Positions 40,387 through 51,753 of a stretch of DNA of 64,000 nucleotides are shown here, one piece after another. Every line of letters begins with the position of its first letter. Position 1 is the first letter of the stretch. The position numbers and the translations under genes were made by a program. This DNA comes from Corythucha ciliata (Eukaryota > Arthropoda > Insecta > Hemiptera > Tingidae). The notes beneath the pieces were generated by a model. That model was not told the DNA's origin. It did no database searches and worked only from the letters and a program-made list of their open reading frames with translations. The stretch lies in contig CM075938.1 of the NCBI GenBank assembly GCA_038030265.1, positions 43,827,189-43,891,188 on the forward strand, read 5' to 3'.

Positions 40387-40649
40387 AGCGCCCCATACAC
40401 TATGCGATTGCCTGCAGGCCGTCGCCTCAAGAGGCGACCGTCCGGCCAAAATCGACGGGTATCATAGACTGCAGTCAGTCAACGATCTCACGTCCGATCC
40501 TAGCCGGTCCTACGGCCTCACACCTTCAGTTTTCACGGACTGCAGGTGGACTGCAGTCCATGGCCTTCAGATTAACTGAAAATGTGTGGGTAACTCCGAT
40601 CGACGGCCTCACGATTGCCTTCAGTTAAACTGACAGTGTATGGGGCGCT
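40387..40649. mobile_element. PIF/Harbinger-type MITE with TTA TSD
   Basis: Terminal inverted repeat AGCGCCCCATACACT, perfect over 15 bp, with TTA on both sides (40384-40386 and 40650-40652). 263 bp. The interior is rich in CTGCAGTC/GACTGCAG and GGCCTCA words that pair across the element. Confidence 0.85.
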
Positions 40650-40988
40650 TTAGTTCGACCATAATCAGGAACAAATTTCATTTTTCTGTCCTTTGAGACG
40701 ATTTGGATGCGATTTTCAGGTGTCTAAAATTGTCGAATCTAAAAAATGTTACTTCATCAAATCGGTCCTAATTGTCGTCCCCAAGCTCAGGTTTTTCTCT
40801 ATGAGCATCTCGTTAATGTACACCCGGTACACGTCAAAAAGAGAAAATAAGCGACAGAACGGTGGCACGATGAAAACCAATTATTATAACCCTAAAGATT
40901 TCCATCAAAAATACGAAGTCAGTTCGGACTCGATGTTTGAACATGGAAGTAATAAAGTGGAGGTAGTTTCCAAAATGTTCCCCCTAAT

Positions 40989-42865
40989 CAGTGGGGGATT
41001 TACGGGGTGGGTTTTGGGGTTTAAACCACTCCTAAGAAGATGGTGTCCGCCAAAAATTTGTTGATAGTCATTCCAGAGATTTCTTCTAATACCTCGCACA
41101 TACCAAAGGGCGACTGTTGAGGGGGGATCTGCACAGAATGATGATTTCTCGACGAATGGGCGATCTCGTGGCGGTGAGGCCACCATTCATTGAGGGGGGG
41201 GGGGCACCAAAAAGCATAAAGAGATTTTATTTTTTAATGGATTTTTAGATTTCAAAGCGATAATTAGCGGCAAATATTGAGAACAAGCGATCATTTGCCA
41301 CTTAAATTAGTAAAAATACACCAATTCGAGATATCTAAAGGCAACTTCGCGTACAAACCAGAGAAAAAACGCCAACTCCAAATTCCTATAGGCCCTTATT
41401 AAGGCAGAAGAAATTGAGAAAGCGTTCTAATGTGCTACTCTCTGGGCAAGTACGCGGGAGAACGTTGAAAAAAAAAACGCTGATATCAAATAGCAGCTTT
41501 TAGTGGTAGCAGAAAAGCGTTGACTCATAGTAGAAAACGAAAATAAATCACTAATTAGTGGCTGAAAATGAGAAAAATCGCTAATTTATGTGGCGAAAAT
41601 TGAGAAAAAGCTAAAGTCCATCGCTCACCTGGCTCAACAATTAATTTTTGAAAACGCGAATTTCGTGGTTTTCTCGAGGCAACAACAGAAAAAAGCGCAA
41701 TTTAGAAAAATCGGTGATTCACAGCAAAAATTGAGAAGGCCGCTTAATTCGCGGCTAAAACTGAGAAAATCTACAAATTCCGGCCTAAAATTGAAGTAAA
41801 ACGCTCATTCACAACTAAAATGGAGAAGTAAGCCAATTCGCGGAACAATTTGAGAAAATTGGCTAAAATTGAGGAAACGCGGTAATTCGCGGCTAAAATT
41901 GATGTAAAATGCTCATTCGCAACTAAAACAAAGATAATTAAATATTAGATTCGTGGCTAATTTTGGCAGAAGGCACTTATCAACAGCTAAAATGGAGAAA
42001 AACGCTACTTCTCGGCACAAGCAAGCGCTAATGTGAAGCTAAATTTCAAAGATACGTTTGGTAACTCCGCTTGTTCACGGCTAAAGCTGATACAAACGCT
42101 AATTCTCGGCTAAAAATTGGGAAATTGCGTTGATTCACGGCCAAAATAAGAAAAGGCGCTCATTCGCGGAGCTCAAATGGGGATAACGCAAATTCACGGA
42201 TTTTTTGAAAATCCTCCAGTTCGAAGTTGAAATTGAGTAAAAGCGGTGATTAAGGCGTGACATTAAGGAATAAAATTCACGGTTAAAATTCGGAAATAAT
42301 GCTCAGCTAATCGAAGAAAACAAAACGCTAACTCTCCGCTAGAACAGAGGAAACGAGATAACTGGCGGCCGAAATGGTGAAGCGCTAACTTGCATGACTA
42401 AGAAGTGAAGAAAAATGCTAAAATTAGAGGAATAAAATGTTATCTCGTGTCTAAAATTGAGACAAACCGCTAATTGCCGTCTAAAATGTAGAGGGAGAGC
42501 TCATTCGCTGTTAAAGATTCAGTGAGTTCGCGGCTGAAGTGGGCAAGAAGCGCATATTCGCCTTTGAAATGGAGAAAAACGATAAATCGCGAATCAATTT
42601 GAGAAAATCCACTAATTCACGGCTAAAATTGAGGAAATGCAGTGATTCGCGTCTGAAATGAAGAAAAAAATTAGCGGCTAAAATTGAGAAAAAGCACTTA
42701 CATCGCGGCAAAAATTGGGGAAAACCGCTAAATCATGGTTAAATTAGAAAAAAAGCCAATTATATTGGTTCGTATAGAGGCATGTTTGCGGCTGAAACTC
42801 AGGAAAAAAAGGAGAGAGATTCATGGTAGAACCCATCCCAAGTTAAAATACTAGATCCGCCACTG
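40989..42865 (-). mobile_element. Complete array-bearing hAT-type element, near-perfect 8-bp TSD
   Basis: Left end CAGTGGGGGATTTACGGGG, right end TACTAGATCCGCCACTG (reversed: CAGTGGCGGATCTAGTA). Flanks CCCCTAAT (40981-40988) and CCCCTGAT (42866-42873) match at 7 of 8 positions. About 200 bp at the left, including the GGCCACCATTCA box and a G11 run, match 60597-60850. The interior is the reverse TTAGC/GCGAATTAG array (about 41250-42790). 1877 bp, no transposase. Confidence 0.85.
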
Positions 42866-43299
42866 CCCCTGATGATGCATAACAATACAGGAGAAAAGAG
42901 GGTGATGAACTGAATAAGACTATTCGTATAGCAGCCCAGAGAAATTTGAAAATAAAAAAGTATTTAAAAACTTTTTTAAAAGTATTGAAAAAATATTAAT
43001 TTGCGCTAAGACACAACCTATTTACTAAACATTTAGAAATAAAATTTGTTATTTTTACGTTTTAAACACATTTTAAAAATATTTGATAGCCAAACATTTC
43101 TTCATCAAATATTTTTACCTAAATTAAACCTTTTTAAAATGTTTGTTTGACATTGTTTGTTTGACATTTCCATACCAACTTTTCTACATGGGAAATAACT
43201 TGGCAAAAAACGGAACGACGAAAAAAAAATGTTTTGATCTTCTGTATAACCATAAATGTTTGAAATTTGGCACCTTGAAAACCAAATATCATGGATTTC

Positions 43300-43600
43300 T
43301 GTAATTTCCTACCCCCAATGGGGAACTTGCACATTTTTCAAGCACTGGTGTTTCTTGAAGAGGGCTCTTCCACAGTGCTATTGCTCACATTAAACATTGA
43401 AATCAATCAAGGATTTTTTAAAGAGAATTTGTAAAAAAAAAATTGAGTCGGGATTTGATAACGTCAAAGGTTATTTAATGAAATGGATGGTGTGAGAAGA
43501 GAGGTACAAGACATTTTTTTTTTTTTTTGTAAGTTCTTTAAGAGGCGATAGATGTTGCGAGGGGAAATGACGTCAATATAATGGTCACTTTTGAAGCACA
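43300..43600. mobile_element. Partial copy of the 36690-37700 foldback
   Basis: Shares GGGGAACTTGCACATTTTTC, GAGGGCTCTTCCACA, GGGATTTGATAACGTCAAAG and GAGGGGAAATGACGTCAAT with the two arms at 36690-37700. Only one arm is present. A T16 run interrupts it. Confidence 0.6.
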
Positions 43601-43659
43601 TCGTTGAAACGTAACTTACCTATAGATATATGTATACAAATTCGAAAGTATACTGCTGG

Positions 43660-44130
43660 GCTCCTGTAAAACCCAATTTCGGGGACTTCTGTCCTTTAAA
43701 CCCAATTTCAGGGATATTTGCCTGATCAAAAATTAAATTTTGTGACTTTTTGAGCTATTACATAAAATTCGTTTCCCAGGTTCACTTAATTCGAATAACT
43801 GATTAGGCGGAATACGAACGGTAGAAAAGCAAATTTTGCAATTTTGGCGTTTTCAACCTCCAATTTCTCTATTCCATAATAAAATGTTTCAAATTTGGAA
43901 GCTTAAAAATCCAATTCAACAGATTTTCGTTATCTCCTGCTCCTGCCCCAATTTCGCGGATTTTCACGCTGTTAAAAACCAGATTTTGTGGGGTTTCGGC
44001 CCTACTAAAATCAATTTTGTAGGTTAAATGGCTAATTCAAAAAATTAATTTGTCTCTTTCAAAATTCAAAAACCAAATTCCCGAATTTGGTTTATTTGAA
44101 ACCTAAATTTCGTCATTTTGGCTCCTAACC
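43660..44130 (+). repeat. Degenerate AACCAAATTTCGCGGATTTTGG array
   Basis: Units of about 45-50 bp containing AAAACCAAATTT, CGCGGATTTT and GGCTCTTTC. The same unit appears at 40070-40375, 45940-46920 and, more weakly, 54230-54400. Confidence 0.6.
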
Positions 44131-44242
44131 ACCTTCTACTAGTGTTCCCTACTTTCCATCGCAAGCGTCCTACTTTTGTCCTGATTTTTCGTGTCAGGCG
44201 TCCTCGGAAACTACTTTGACATCTGGTATTCTGGTCACCCTT

Positions 44243-44675
44243 GATGGCTAGTCTGGCAGTTGTGGGTGGCTAGGACCCCCCCCCCCCCACATAACCACTG
44301 GGCCACGCCATGTGGCCAAATCAGGGGGTGAATTTGTGCACTTGAATCAAAGCGCGGCGGATCCAGAGCGGGGGGTCATATTACCCCCCCCCCCCACACA
44401 CACACAATCACCGTCAAATTTTTCGGGTGAACCCCCCCCCCCCCGCCAATTTTACTACAGATTTTCCTTTGACTAGAATTCGTGCGCTATACCTTTGAAT
44501 TCCACAGCTTCCAGGGTCCGGAGAGAGGGGGTTTTCATGGATAAGTAGAGAAGCAAGATCCCCCCATCAACCATAACTACTAATTACACAGCTATTGGCA
44601 CCCGACGATTATTGGCACCCACGTCGACGAAACTGCTAGGTAGTTCTTAAGGCACCTTGTAAGGTCTTGTATACG
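44243..44675. other. Poly-C-rich spacer
   Basis: Contains three poly-C runs (around 44277, 44385 and 44432), a short CACACA tract and GGCGGATCCAGAG, a hAT-like end. It probably consists of transposon ends too decayed to assign. Confidence 0.4.
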
Positions 44676-45919
44676 CAGGGTGTTCATGAATTACCTGGAC
44701 AGAAGAAAACCAGTTATGGGGCACATCATTTGCCATCGAAATTACTACTTGGAGTTTTTGGAAATTCCGCCTTGTTTCCGAGATATCACACATTTTATGA
44801 TTTTTTCCCACTTAAATGCTTGCCATACGCTCATAAAATGGTATTAACCCAAAACTAATCAGCTCATTGGAAAGAGCACAAAATGTCCTATACAATGTGT
44901 GTCCACTTTCGGGTGAAAGCAGCCAATTTACCAAAGAAACTGATGACTCACATTTCCATACATTTTTCCGACGCGATTTTCACCTCTTCGCCATTGGGAA
45001 GAAAAAAATTGAAATCAGTGGAAACACTTCCTTATTTTGTAAGCTTTCCAATGATGTACAAAGGTTCATAGTTACTGTATTTTTCCGTTGAGATAAGAGC
45101 AATAAACTTGACAAATCCAGCCAGGAAACGTGAAATTCATGCATTTCTTCGACAATATTTTGCTACACAAGAAGACATTTTTTTCTTCTTTTATTTTATT
45201 TGTGACTCAATTATTCATCTTTCATCTTCTTAGTCAATAATTTAAGTTACTCTCCCCTCCGAAAGAGACCCCCACCTCCACTCAAATGAGTGCCTACGTA
45301 ATTATTCTAGGGGAAGGGGGGATGAGTTCACGAATCGAGCTTAAATTATTAATCAAGAAGATAAAAGATAAATAATTAAGTCAAAAAATTAAATAAAATA
45401 AGAAAACAATAGGTCCTTCGGTTATAATGGTACTGAATATGCTTGAATTCCACGTTTTCTGACTGGGATTTTTCAAGTTTTCTACTTATATTTCAACGGA
45501 AAGATACTGTAAGTGTAAACTTTTACACATCGTTGGAAAGCTTACAAAATAAGCAAGTTTTTCCACTGATTTCACATTTTTTCTTCCCAATGGCGAAGAA
45601 GTGAAAATCGCGTCGGAAAAATGTATGGAAATGTGAGTCACCAGTTTCTTAATCGGCTGCTCTCACGTGTGGTACGAAGGTAATTTTCACCCGAAAGTGA
45701 ACACATTTTAAATGAGCTGATTAGTTTTAGGCTAGTACCTACCTTTTTATGAGGGTATGGGAAAAAAGTGGGAAAAAAGGGAATTCATGAAAAAATCATA
45801 AAATGTGTGATGTCTCGGAAACAAAGAGGAATTTCCAAAAACTCCAAATAGTCATTTCGATGGCAAATGGTGTGTCCCATAACTGGTTTTCTTCTGTCCA
45901 GCTAATTCATTCAGCACCC
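44676..45919. mobile_element. 1.24-kb foldback element
   Basis: Arms of about 560 bp. The left arm starts CAGGGTGTTCATGAATTACCTG and the right arm reversed starts GGGTGCTGAATGAATTAGCTG, both followed by GACAGAAG. The arms stay paired almost to the centre (about 45255-45335), which is itself weakly palindromic and pairs ACTCTCCCCTCC with GGGGAAGGGG. Two large poly-pyrimidine differences separate the arms. No gene. Confidence 0.8.
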
Positions 45920-45939
45920 GTTTATAGATGGTTAGCATT

Positions 45940-46539
45940 TAAGGGTTTCAACATTTTGACCCGATTCCGCGGATTTGGCACTTGAAGAAATATTGATTTC
46001 GCTGGATTGGCCCATTGAAAACTGCTAATTTGACGGAATCGGTGCTCACATTGCAGAACCCAATATATCACGACTTGTGCGACGTCCTGCTTTATCCGAA
46101 CATGTCCTACGTTGTATAGCGTACAGGCTGCAGGAGCTCATTTTTCAAGGGCCCAGGAAGCGGTCATCAAGTCAAAATTGTCCTCTTTTTTTCTTACTTT
46201 TTGGTCCCGACTTGTAACGCATAGGTGTGAGTCTGACCCCCAATCCTATAATTTCACGTATTATAGCTCATTCAAGACTACATTTTATGGATTCGTCTAG
46301 TAGAAATCCTGAGTTTGTGGGTTTTGCAACTTTAAAAACAAATTTCGTAGCTTTTGTTCTTTCAAAAACCAAATTACACCGGGTTTTACTTTTCCAAAAA
46401 CCAAAATTAATTCGTGAGTTTCGAGCTTTTTTGAAAACGATTACTGCGCAATTTTGCTCTTACAAACCCCTGTTTTCATACTGGCCTGGCTCCACGGGGG
46501 AATTTAAACTTAAAACCAAATTCTGTTGTTTTAGCGCGC

Positions 46540-46573
<34 letters not shown>

Positions 46574-46930
46574 AATACGTTACTTGGGGGTTTTCAATAT
46601 TCTTCAGATTTGGCTACTTCAAAATACAATTTCACGGATTTTTGCTATTTCAATGCAGTTTCTCGAATTTTCACTCTTTCATCACAAATGTCGAGGTTTT
46701 AGCTCTTCGTCAAGTCAAATTAAGAAAACTAATTCGGCTGTTTCAAAACCCCAATTTCCGGGTTTGGCGTATTTATTCAAACCAGAAATTACGTCATTTT
46801 GTTTCTAACAATGAATCCCAAGCTTCGCAAAATTTCACTCTTACAAAACCAAATTTCTCGGATTTGGCTCCATCAAAATCTCATAATTTTACGGATGCAT
46901 GTTGGCTATTTCGAAAACTATAAATTTCGT
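45940..46930 (+). repeat. Degenerate AACCAAATTTCGCGGATTTTGG array, second block
   Basis: Same unit as 43660-44130. It includes GTCCTACGT/GTCCTCTTTT words around 46100-46190, the subterminal motif of the 39879-44242 element, and an A31 run at 46542-46572. The longest open frame (46227-46808) is an artefact of the repeat. Confidence 0.6.
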
Positions 46931-47264
46931 GGACACTCGATCTCCTTTTTCTTTTCTTCCCCGTTGTATATGCCCTTCCTCTTTTTCTTAGGAACTGATA
47001 ACAACCTCATCATTTGCAGTGGGGGGGGGGGGTCTTTGAGCAGTTCAAGGTGCCGATGAGGGGTTACGGTCCGCGCCCGAAATCCATATATGTACCTAGT
47101 AAAAACCTAACCTTCACTTTTGCTCCTGGCGAAAGGAGTTGTTGTTAGTTCCTAAGAGTGGGTTTGGGTCACTCGGAAATCAGTTCCACGGTTATCCAGT
47201 CAGTTCTAAAAACTAATTTTTCGAAAAAGGAACTAGAAAAAACTAATTTCATGATTTTCGCTTG

Positions 47265-47505
47265 TGACGTCCTCGTCTTCGGTCCTCAAGTCCGTTCTCT
47301 TCGATCTTCGAGCCATCCTCATCGACGTCCTCACCGACGTCTTCGTCTTGTTCGTCCGTCCGTCCTCACCGACGTCCTCGTCCTCGATCTTCAGTCCGTC
47401 TTCGCACCGACGTCCTCGTCTCGAACTTCAGTCCGTCCTCATCGACGTCCTCGTCTCGATCTTCAGTCTGTACTCGCCGACGTCCTCCACCGTCCTCGCT
47501 AGTAC
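47265..47505 (+). repeat. 35-bp tandem repeat, GC-rich
   Basis: Units centred on CGACGTCCTCGTC then TCGATCTTCAGTCCGTCCTC. CGACGTC recurs at 47370, 47408, 47443 and 47478 (spacing 38, 35, 35). It is CpG-rich, unlike the neighbourhood. The period is not a multiple of three, arguing against a repeated peptide. Confidence 0.85.
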
Positions 47506-48948
47506 CTCCAAATTGGCGCCCGAACGGCCCCTTTGCCGCCCTGGGCTGCACCGAGATCGACCACTGCCGTTATCAAACCGTATGAGAGGAAGGAAAATCC
47601 ACGTCCCGACGCTCCGACTTGCTTCGCTCTCAATCTAAATCAGTAGTTCAATCAACGTCTTCAGAATGAACGCTGGTGAGTGAGGCATCCTTCTCGTAAT
47701 TTGTCCCTATTCCCTCCCAGCCAGCACAAACGTGATATAAATATTCTGAGAATCTTCCCTAAAGTTCTTAAATATTTCGAACATTCTTCTAATCTGGCAT
47801 GGATGTTCTGGATATACAGTCACCTATCAAATCATTCTATAAATATACAAACGAAATATGCAATGAACCGAACGGGCGGAATATTCTATGAATATCCATA
47901 CGAGATATGCTAGGAACAGCACTGGTGGAATATTCAAGGGAGTCTTTTGCTGAATAAAGATCGAACTGTACAACATATAGCTCATTTGCGTTATGGGTAA
48001 TATGTAGAGGGGGTTTATGTCCCCGGTCGAAAGCCGCCTCACTCTCTCTCTCTCTCTCCCGGGTTTGATCTGACGAGTTAATAAATAAAGATTACGTGCT
48101 TATTGTAAATAAAGTCCTCCCCTTGGTTATACATTATATTATTATCTGTTCTTAAATAAATACTATCGTTCATTACAATAAATATTATCGTTTGTGAATT
48201 ATTATTCTTTTCATTCCTTGCCTTCTCTGACCATCCGGAACCGAGTTCCGGACATCGGGGCCAACTTTTTTTTATGTAGATATAGGTTACACAAGGGTTA
48301 CCTTATCACGATTTGCATAGGATTGCATGGTAAGGGGGGTAGATAACAGTCCACCTAAATATAACCTCTTTGGCCCCGATGTCGGCCTCCCTCCGGGACC
48401 CCGTTACATGTTCAACGAATAATATAAATTATGTATAGGTAGTCGTCGTTAACTCGTTTTTATGCGTATGCCCAGTTTTTGTCCTTCTACATCTGGCCAT
48501 CCTCTGAATAATTACTCAAAGAGCCGATTTCAGATGATTGCCTCCGTGTAATAGCCAATTTTGGGCTTACCATTCAAAAGTGTTGTGGTACGTTTAGTTA
48601 CTCTAGCAATCGGGGAGGGTGGAGGAACGGAGATAAATTTGCGATTCGAATAGTTGAACAGAATTATATTTGTTACGCTAAAATCATGAAATATTTGTCT
48701 CACGGAATGAGTTCTTAAACACGAATAACACTAAAACAATAAAAAAAAAAATCAACAAAGTCCATAGAATAATAGTAATGAAAAAAAAAACTATTCTAAT
48801 TTTTATATCAAAGTGCAAGGGGACTTCGTCCAGAAATTAGGTTCGAAACTTCGCTCGCCGCTCTTCGGAGGCAAGGGGAAATACGGGGCTGGCTATAAGA
48901 ATTTTTGTTAGGTTATGCGATTGAATAGGAGAACGAGGGGGAAAATAG
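47506..48948. other. Intergenic DNA with LTR-like AT-rich stretch and a 14-bp inverted repeat
   Basis: A (CT)n tract around 48042-48058 is followed by several AATAAA words (48080-48190). Then GACATCGGGGCCAA at 48251-48264 is perfectly inverted at 48370-48383. TTGGCGCCCGAAC at 47514 resembles a tRNA-Lys primer-binding site, but there is no flanking LTR or coding sequence. No gene recognised. Confidence 0.4.
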
Positions 48949-49183
48949 ACCAAGAGCCAGCGACGTAAAAAGTGCAACCATTTGCATACTTTCTTACCCA
49001 GCGCATAAAATCGAGAATAATTCCCCAATAGTGGGAAAAATTGTCTGCCTCCATTTGGACGTGACGAAACCGGTGGCAGACGGCATCAAAGATTCACTTC
49101 TGGGGAGAAGTAACACAAATTCCGATCATACGGCAAAGACGTTCTATTCACGTGATTACGCATTGAAAAATACGGGGAAATGC

Positions 49184-49214
49184 ATATTACATTTAATCGC
49201 ATTAAATGTAATAT
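49184..49214. repeat. Perfect 14-bp-arm palindrome
   Basis: ATATTACATTTAAT, a 3-nt CGC loop, then ATTAAATGTAATAT. It lies immediately inside the left 230-bp inverted repeat. Confidence 0.95.
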
Positions 49215-50089
49215 AAATATCACGCTATCACGTTCTATGGAGTCGAGCCAATGGCAAAGTCGTGAAAGCTTAAAACCCTCTACCCAATAAACCAGGAAAT
49301 GTTTTTAAAATATTTGTCCAATATTGGACCATTGAAAAAAAAATATTTATGCCATATTGATTGACCAATGAAGAATAAACATTGTATAACTAATGTTGTT
49401 CAAGCGTTAATCCAATATTCGTGCGCCAATATTAGATTAATAATGTTGCTCAAGCGTTGGTCCCACGTTTGTAGGATAATATTTTTGGGTTATTGAAATT
49501 TTAATATATTTTCAATGCTGCACGGTTTATATTTTTTCAATCATTTCCAAAAACGTTATTCAAATGGGAGTTTGAACGGTATGACATGCAATTACACTCA
49601 TTCTGCTAATAGGTTACCCCATGGTGATGCGAGGCATTCATCCGGATCATGTCTTTGGACTAGTACTGTCATGCTGTGATTCAAATCTAACTAGAAGAAT
49701 TTGTGTGTACCTAATTATACATACATTATACGTATAATATAATTATCGTATAATTTGTAGCTCATTTTGTTTTTTAAGAGTGAAATTATTGAGTCAGCAA
49801 TGAAACATTCTGCAGACTCTCGTTGCGTTTACTTTAGTTAAGGGTACGACAGGGAAACAACGGTTTTTTCATATGCATACTTATTTCAGCTCAAGCGGAA
49901 AGAGAGCTTGGCCTTGAGTCACAATGTCACGTGCCCCCTCTATTCCACCTTGTTTCGAAACGCCGTGCCCTTACCATCCCTTCTTTCAATTCTAAGAACG
50001 GTAATGAATAATAGGCCGTGGGTGCGGAAGCGATAATCCAGATAAACAAGGAAAATAAGTCCTCTCCCGCTGTTGTTATATTTATTTAT

Positions 50090-50140
50090 TGGACCGGTTT
50101 CGGCCAATCGGCCATTTTCAACACACCTAGTTTCAACAGA
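50090..50140 (-). other. Penelope-type 3' motif
   Basis: TTATTGGACCGGTTTCGGCC followed by a CGGCCATTTTCAA segment, downstream of the reverse transcriptase relic. ACCGGTTTCGGC-type boxes are familiar next to Penelope-like elements. The role here is inferred. Confidence 0.4.
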
Positions 50141-50338
50141 AATCAAAAATCCCCCCGTCAGAATTTGAATATAACACATAAGCAAAATAAATAAGCAGGA
50201 GGGTCAACAACAGCAATGACCAACATTAACACTAACAGAACGAGATAACAAACCAACAAGTACACAATAGATAACTTAAAACTATACATAATAGGTACAA
50301 CCAACAACTCACCCGATCGATGTATAAATCTAAACTGA

Positions 50339-51403
50339 CTAGTCCCTTTGACTAGAATGAACAGGGTTGACCGGACCGGGCACTCCTTCCCCTCCCCAAT
50401 CAGCGGAAGACACTCTCAGACATGCACTCTGGCATGGTCGCAAATCAAACGAGGTGATACGATTAACGCATCCTCTACCGTACCTAGCCGCATGCCGCGT
50501 GATTTCTAGAAATTCCAACCAATTTAACTTGGGCCCTTTCTTTTGCTCATGCAACAAAGAAACACCCTCTTTATCATCAAAATCGTGTTTTGCGTCCAAC
50601 AAGTGGTTGCGAAACTCAGAATGGCGTGACGAAGTAGGCAAGTGCTCCCGAACACGAAGCCCCAGTTTCCGGCCCGTCTGGCCAATGTAAAATGCCTCCC
50701 GGCATGAGCATTTCAGCATGTAAACACCCGACCTCTCAAACAATCCAATGCCATCCTTGACCTTACACAGGTACTGGCGTAGTGACGCCCAGGGCTTGAA
50801 AACTACTCGGACATCCGCATCCCGCATAACCCTTTCTAATTTCCGAGTGATGTCACCTAAAAATGGTAAAACTACCATGGGCCTCAACGGATTGTCACAG
50901 GTGGACACAAGGCTTTCAGCCACGGCCAATATCGCCATCTTCGCACCCCTCCTAAGCACCAACTTATCGATCAGCGACCTCGAATATCCATTAGCTTCGG
51001 CCATAACTTTGATGACTTCTATTTCGTTGGTGAAACGTTCATTCGACAATGGTATATTCAACGCTCGATCGACAAACCAAATAAGTCCCGCAACTTTCTG
51101 TCCCCAAGTGTGCTGTGAGTCTGAAGGAATCAGAGTATCAGTGACCGTCGGTTTTCTGTAAATGTCAAATTCAATGTCTCTCCCTGTCCTAATAATCACT
51201 AAGTCCAAATAGTTGAGACGGCCACCAGACTCTACTTCCGCAGTGAACTGAATATTTTCATCAAATCCATTGAGGAAATCCAAACACCGGTCACAATCAA
51301 ATCCATCCGACCGGACTAAACAACACACGTCATCGACATACCTCCGCCAAAGTACGATAGAAGAAGCGGTGGTCCGAAACATTTTCTCTTCAAATGCAGC
51401 CAT
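50339..51403 (-). pseudogene. Penelope-like element, 3' part of reverse transcriptase plus GIY-YIG endonuclease
   Basis: 354 codons from the first in-frame ATG; the frame stays open upstream to about 51480 without the N-terminal reverse transcriptase motifs, so the copy is 5'-truncated. Seen in order: reverse transcriptase catalytic YVDDV at 22-26; NYLDL 64-68; YRKPT 82-86, typical of this class; a linker; then a GIY-YIG nuclease with GVY 226-228, YIG 239-241, the LRVREH segment 249-254 (catalytic Arg region) and the downstream LNWLEFLE acidic segment at 293-300. Such elements copy their RNA into the genome using the GIY-YIG nick. This 3' portion has no internal stop or frameshift, suggesting a fairly recent insertion or a family active elsewhere in the genome. 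Not expected to function alone. Confidence 0.88.
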
Positions 51404-51753
51404 ATAAAGAACGGTTTCTCGCTCCTTCCAAGCGCCGACCTGTTCACCCCCACCAACTGTAGGAGTAGTCCTGGTGCCTAGTCAGCCAATCTGTTTGACT
51501 GCTTCTTCTTCTTGCTCTTTTGGCTTGGCTCGGGCTTGATTTTGGCTTGGGTTAGATGTGTACGTTGGTGCTTTGTGAGGAGATAGAGATAGTTCACCTA
51601 AAAAGCTTTATACTTATATTTTTGTGTGAGTGCTCAACTGTTAAGCTTTCAATTATCCTTAGCTGAAGCTCACAGTAAGTACCAAATAACCCAGTTGCAA
51701 TTTATTATTTTTGTATTTCGATAAGCAATTAACAGAACGAAAGAAAAAGTACA

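Larger units (their letters stand above)
39879..44242. mobile_element. Probable decayed element hosting nested insertions
   Basis: GGTAACCAGACGTCCTAC at 39879 is mirrored by the end at 44242 (reverse complement AAGGGTGACCAGAATACCAGATG). Just inside each end is GTCCTACTTT. The AACCAAATTTCGCGGATTTTGG array occurs on both inner flanks (40070-40375 and 43660-44130), as if one array were split by later insertions: the MITE at 40387, the hAT-type element at 40989 and the foldback fragment at 43300. The limits are an inference; no target duplication was seen. Confidence 0.45.

Noticed and set aside
46227..46808. 193-codon open frame on the + strand
   Set aside because: Falls in the CCAAATTTCGCGG array and includes a poly-Lys stretch from the A31 run.
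47514..47526. TTGGCGCCCGAAC as a retroviral-type primer-binding site
   Set aside because: No LTR pair, polypurine tract or gag/pol sequence is nearby; a 12-bp match can be chance.
49031..49216. Open frame repeated at 49031 (+) and 53291 (-) as a conserved small protein
   Set aside because: Both are simply the two arms of the 230-bp inverted repeat, so similarity follows from DNA duplication.
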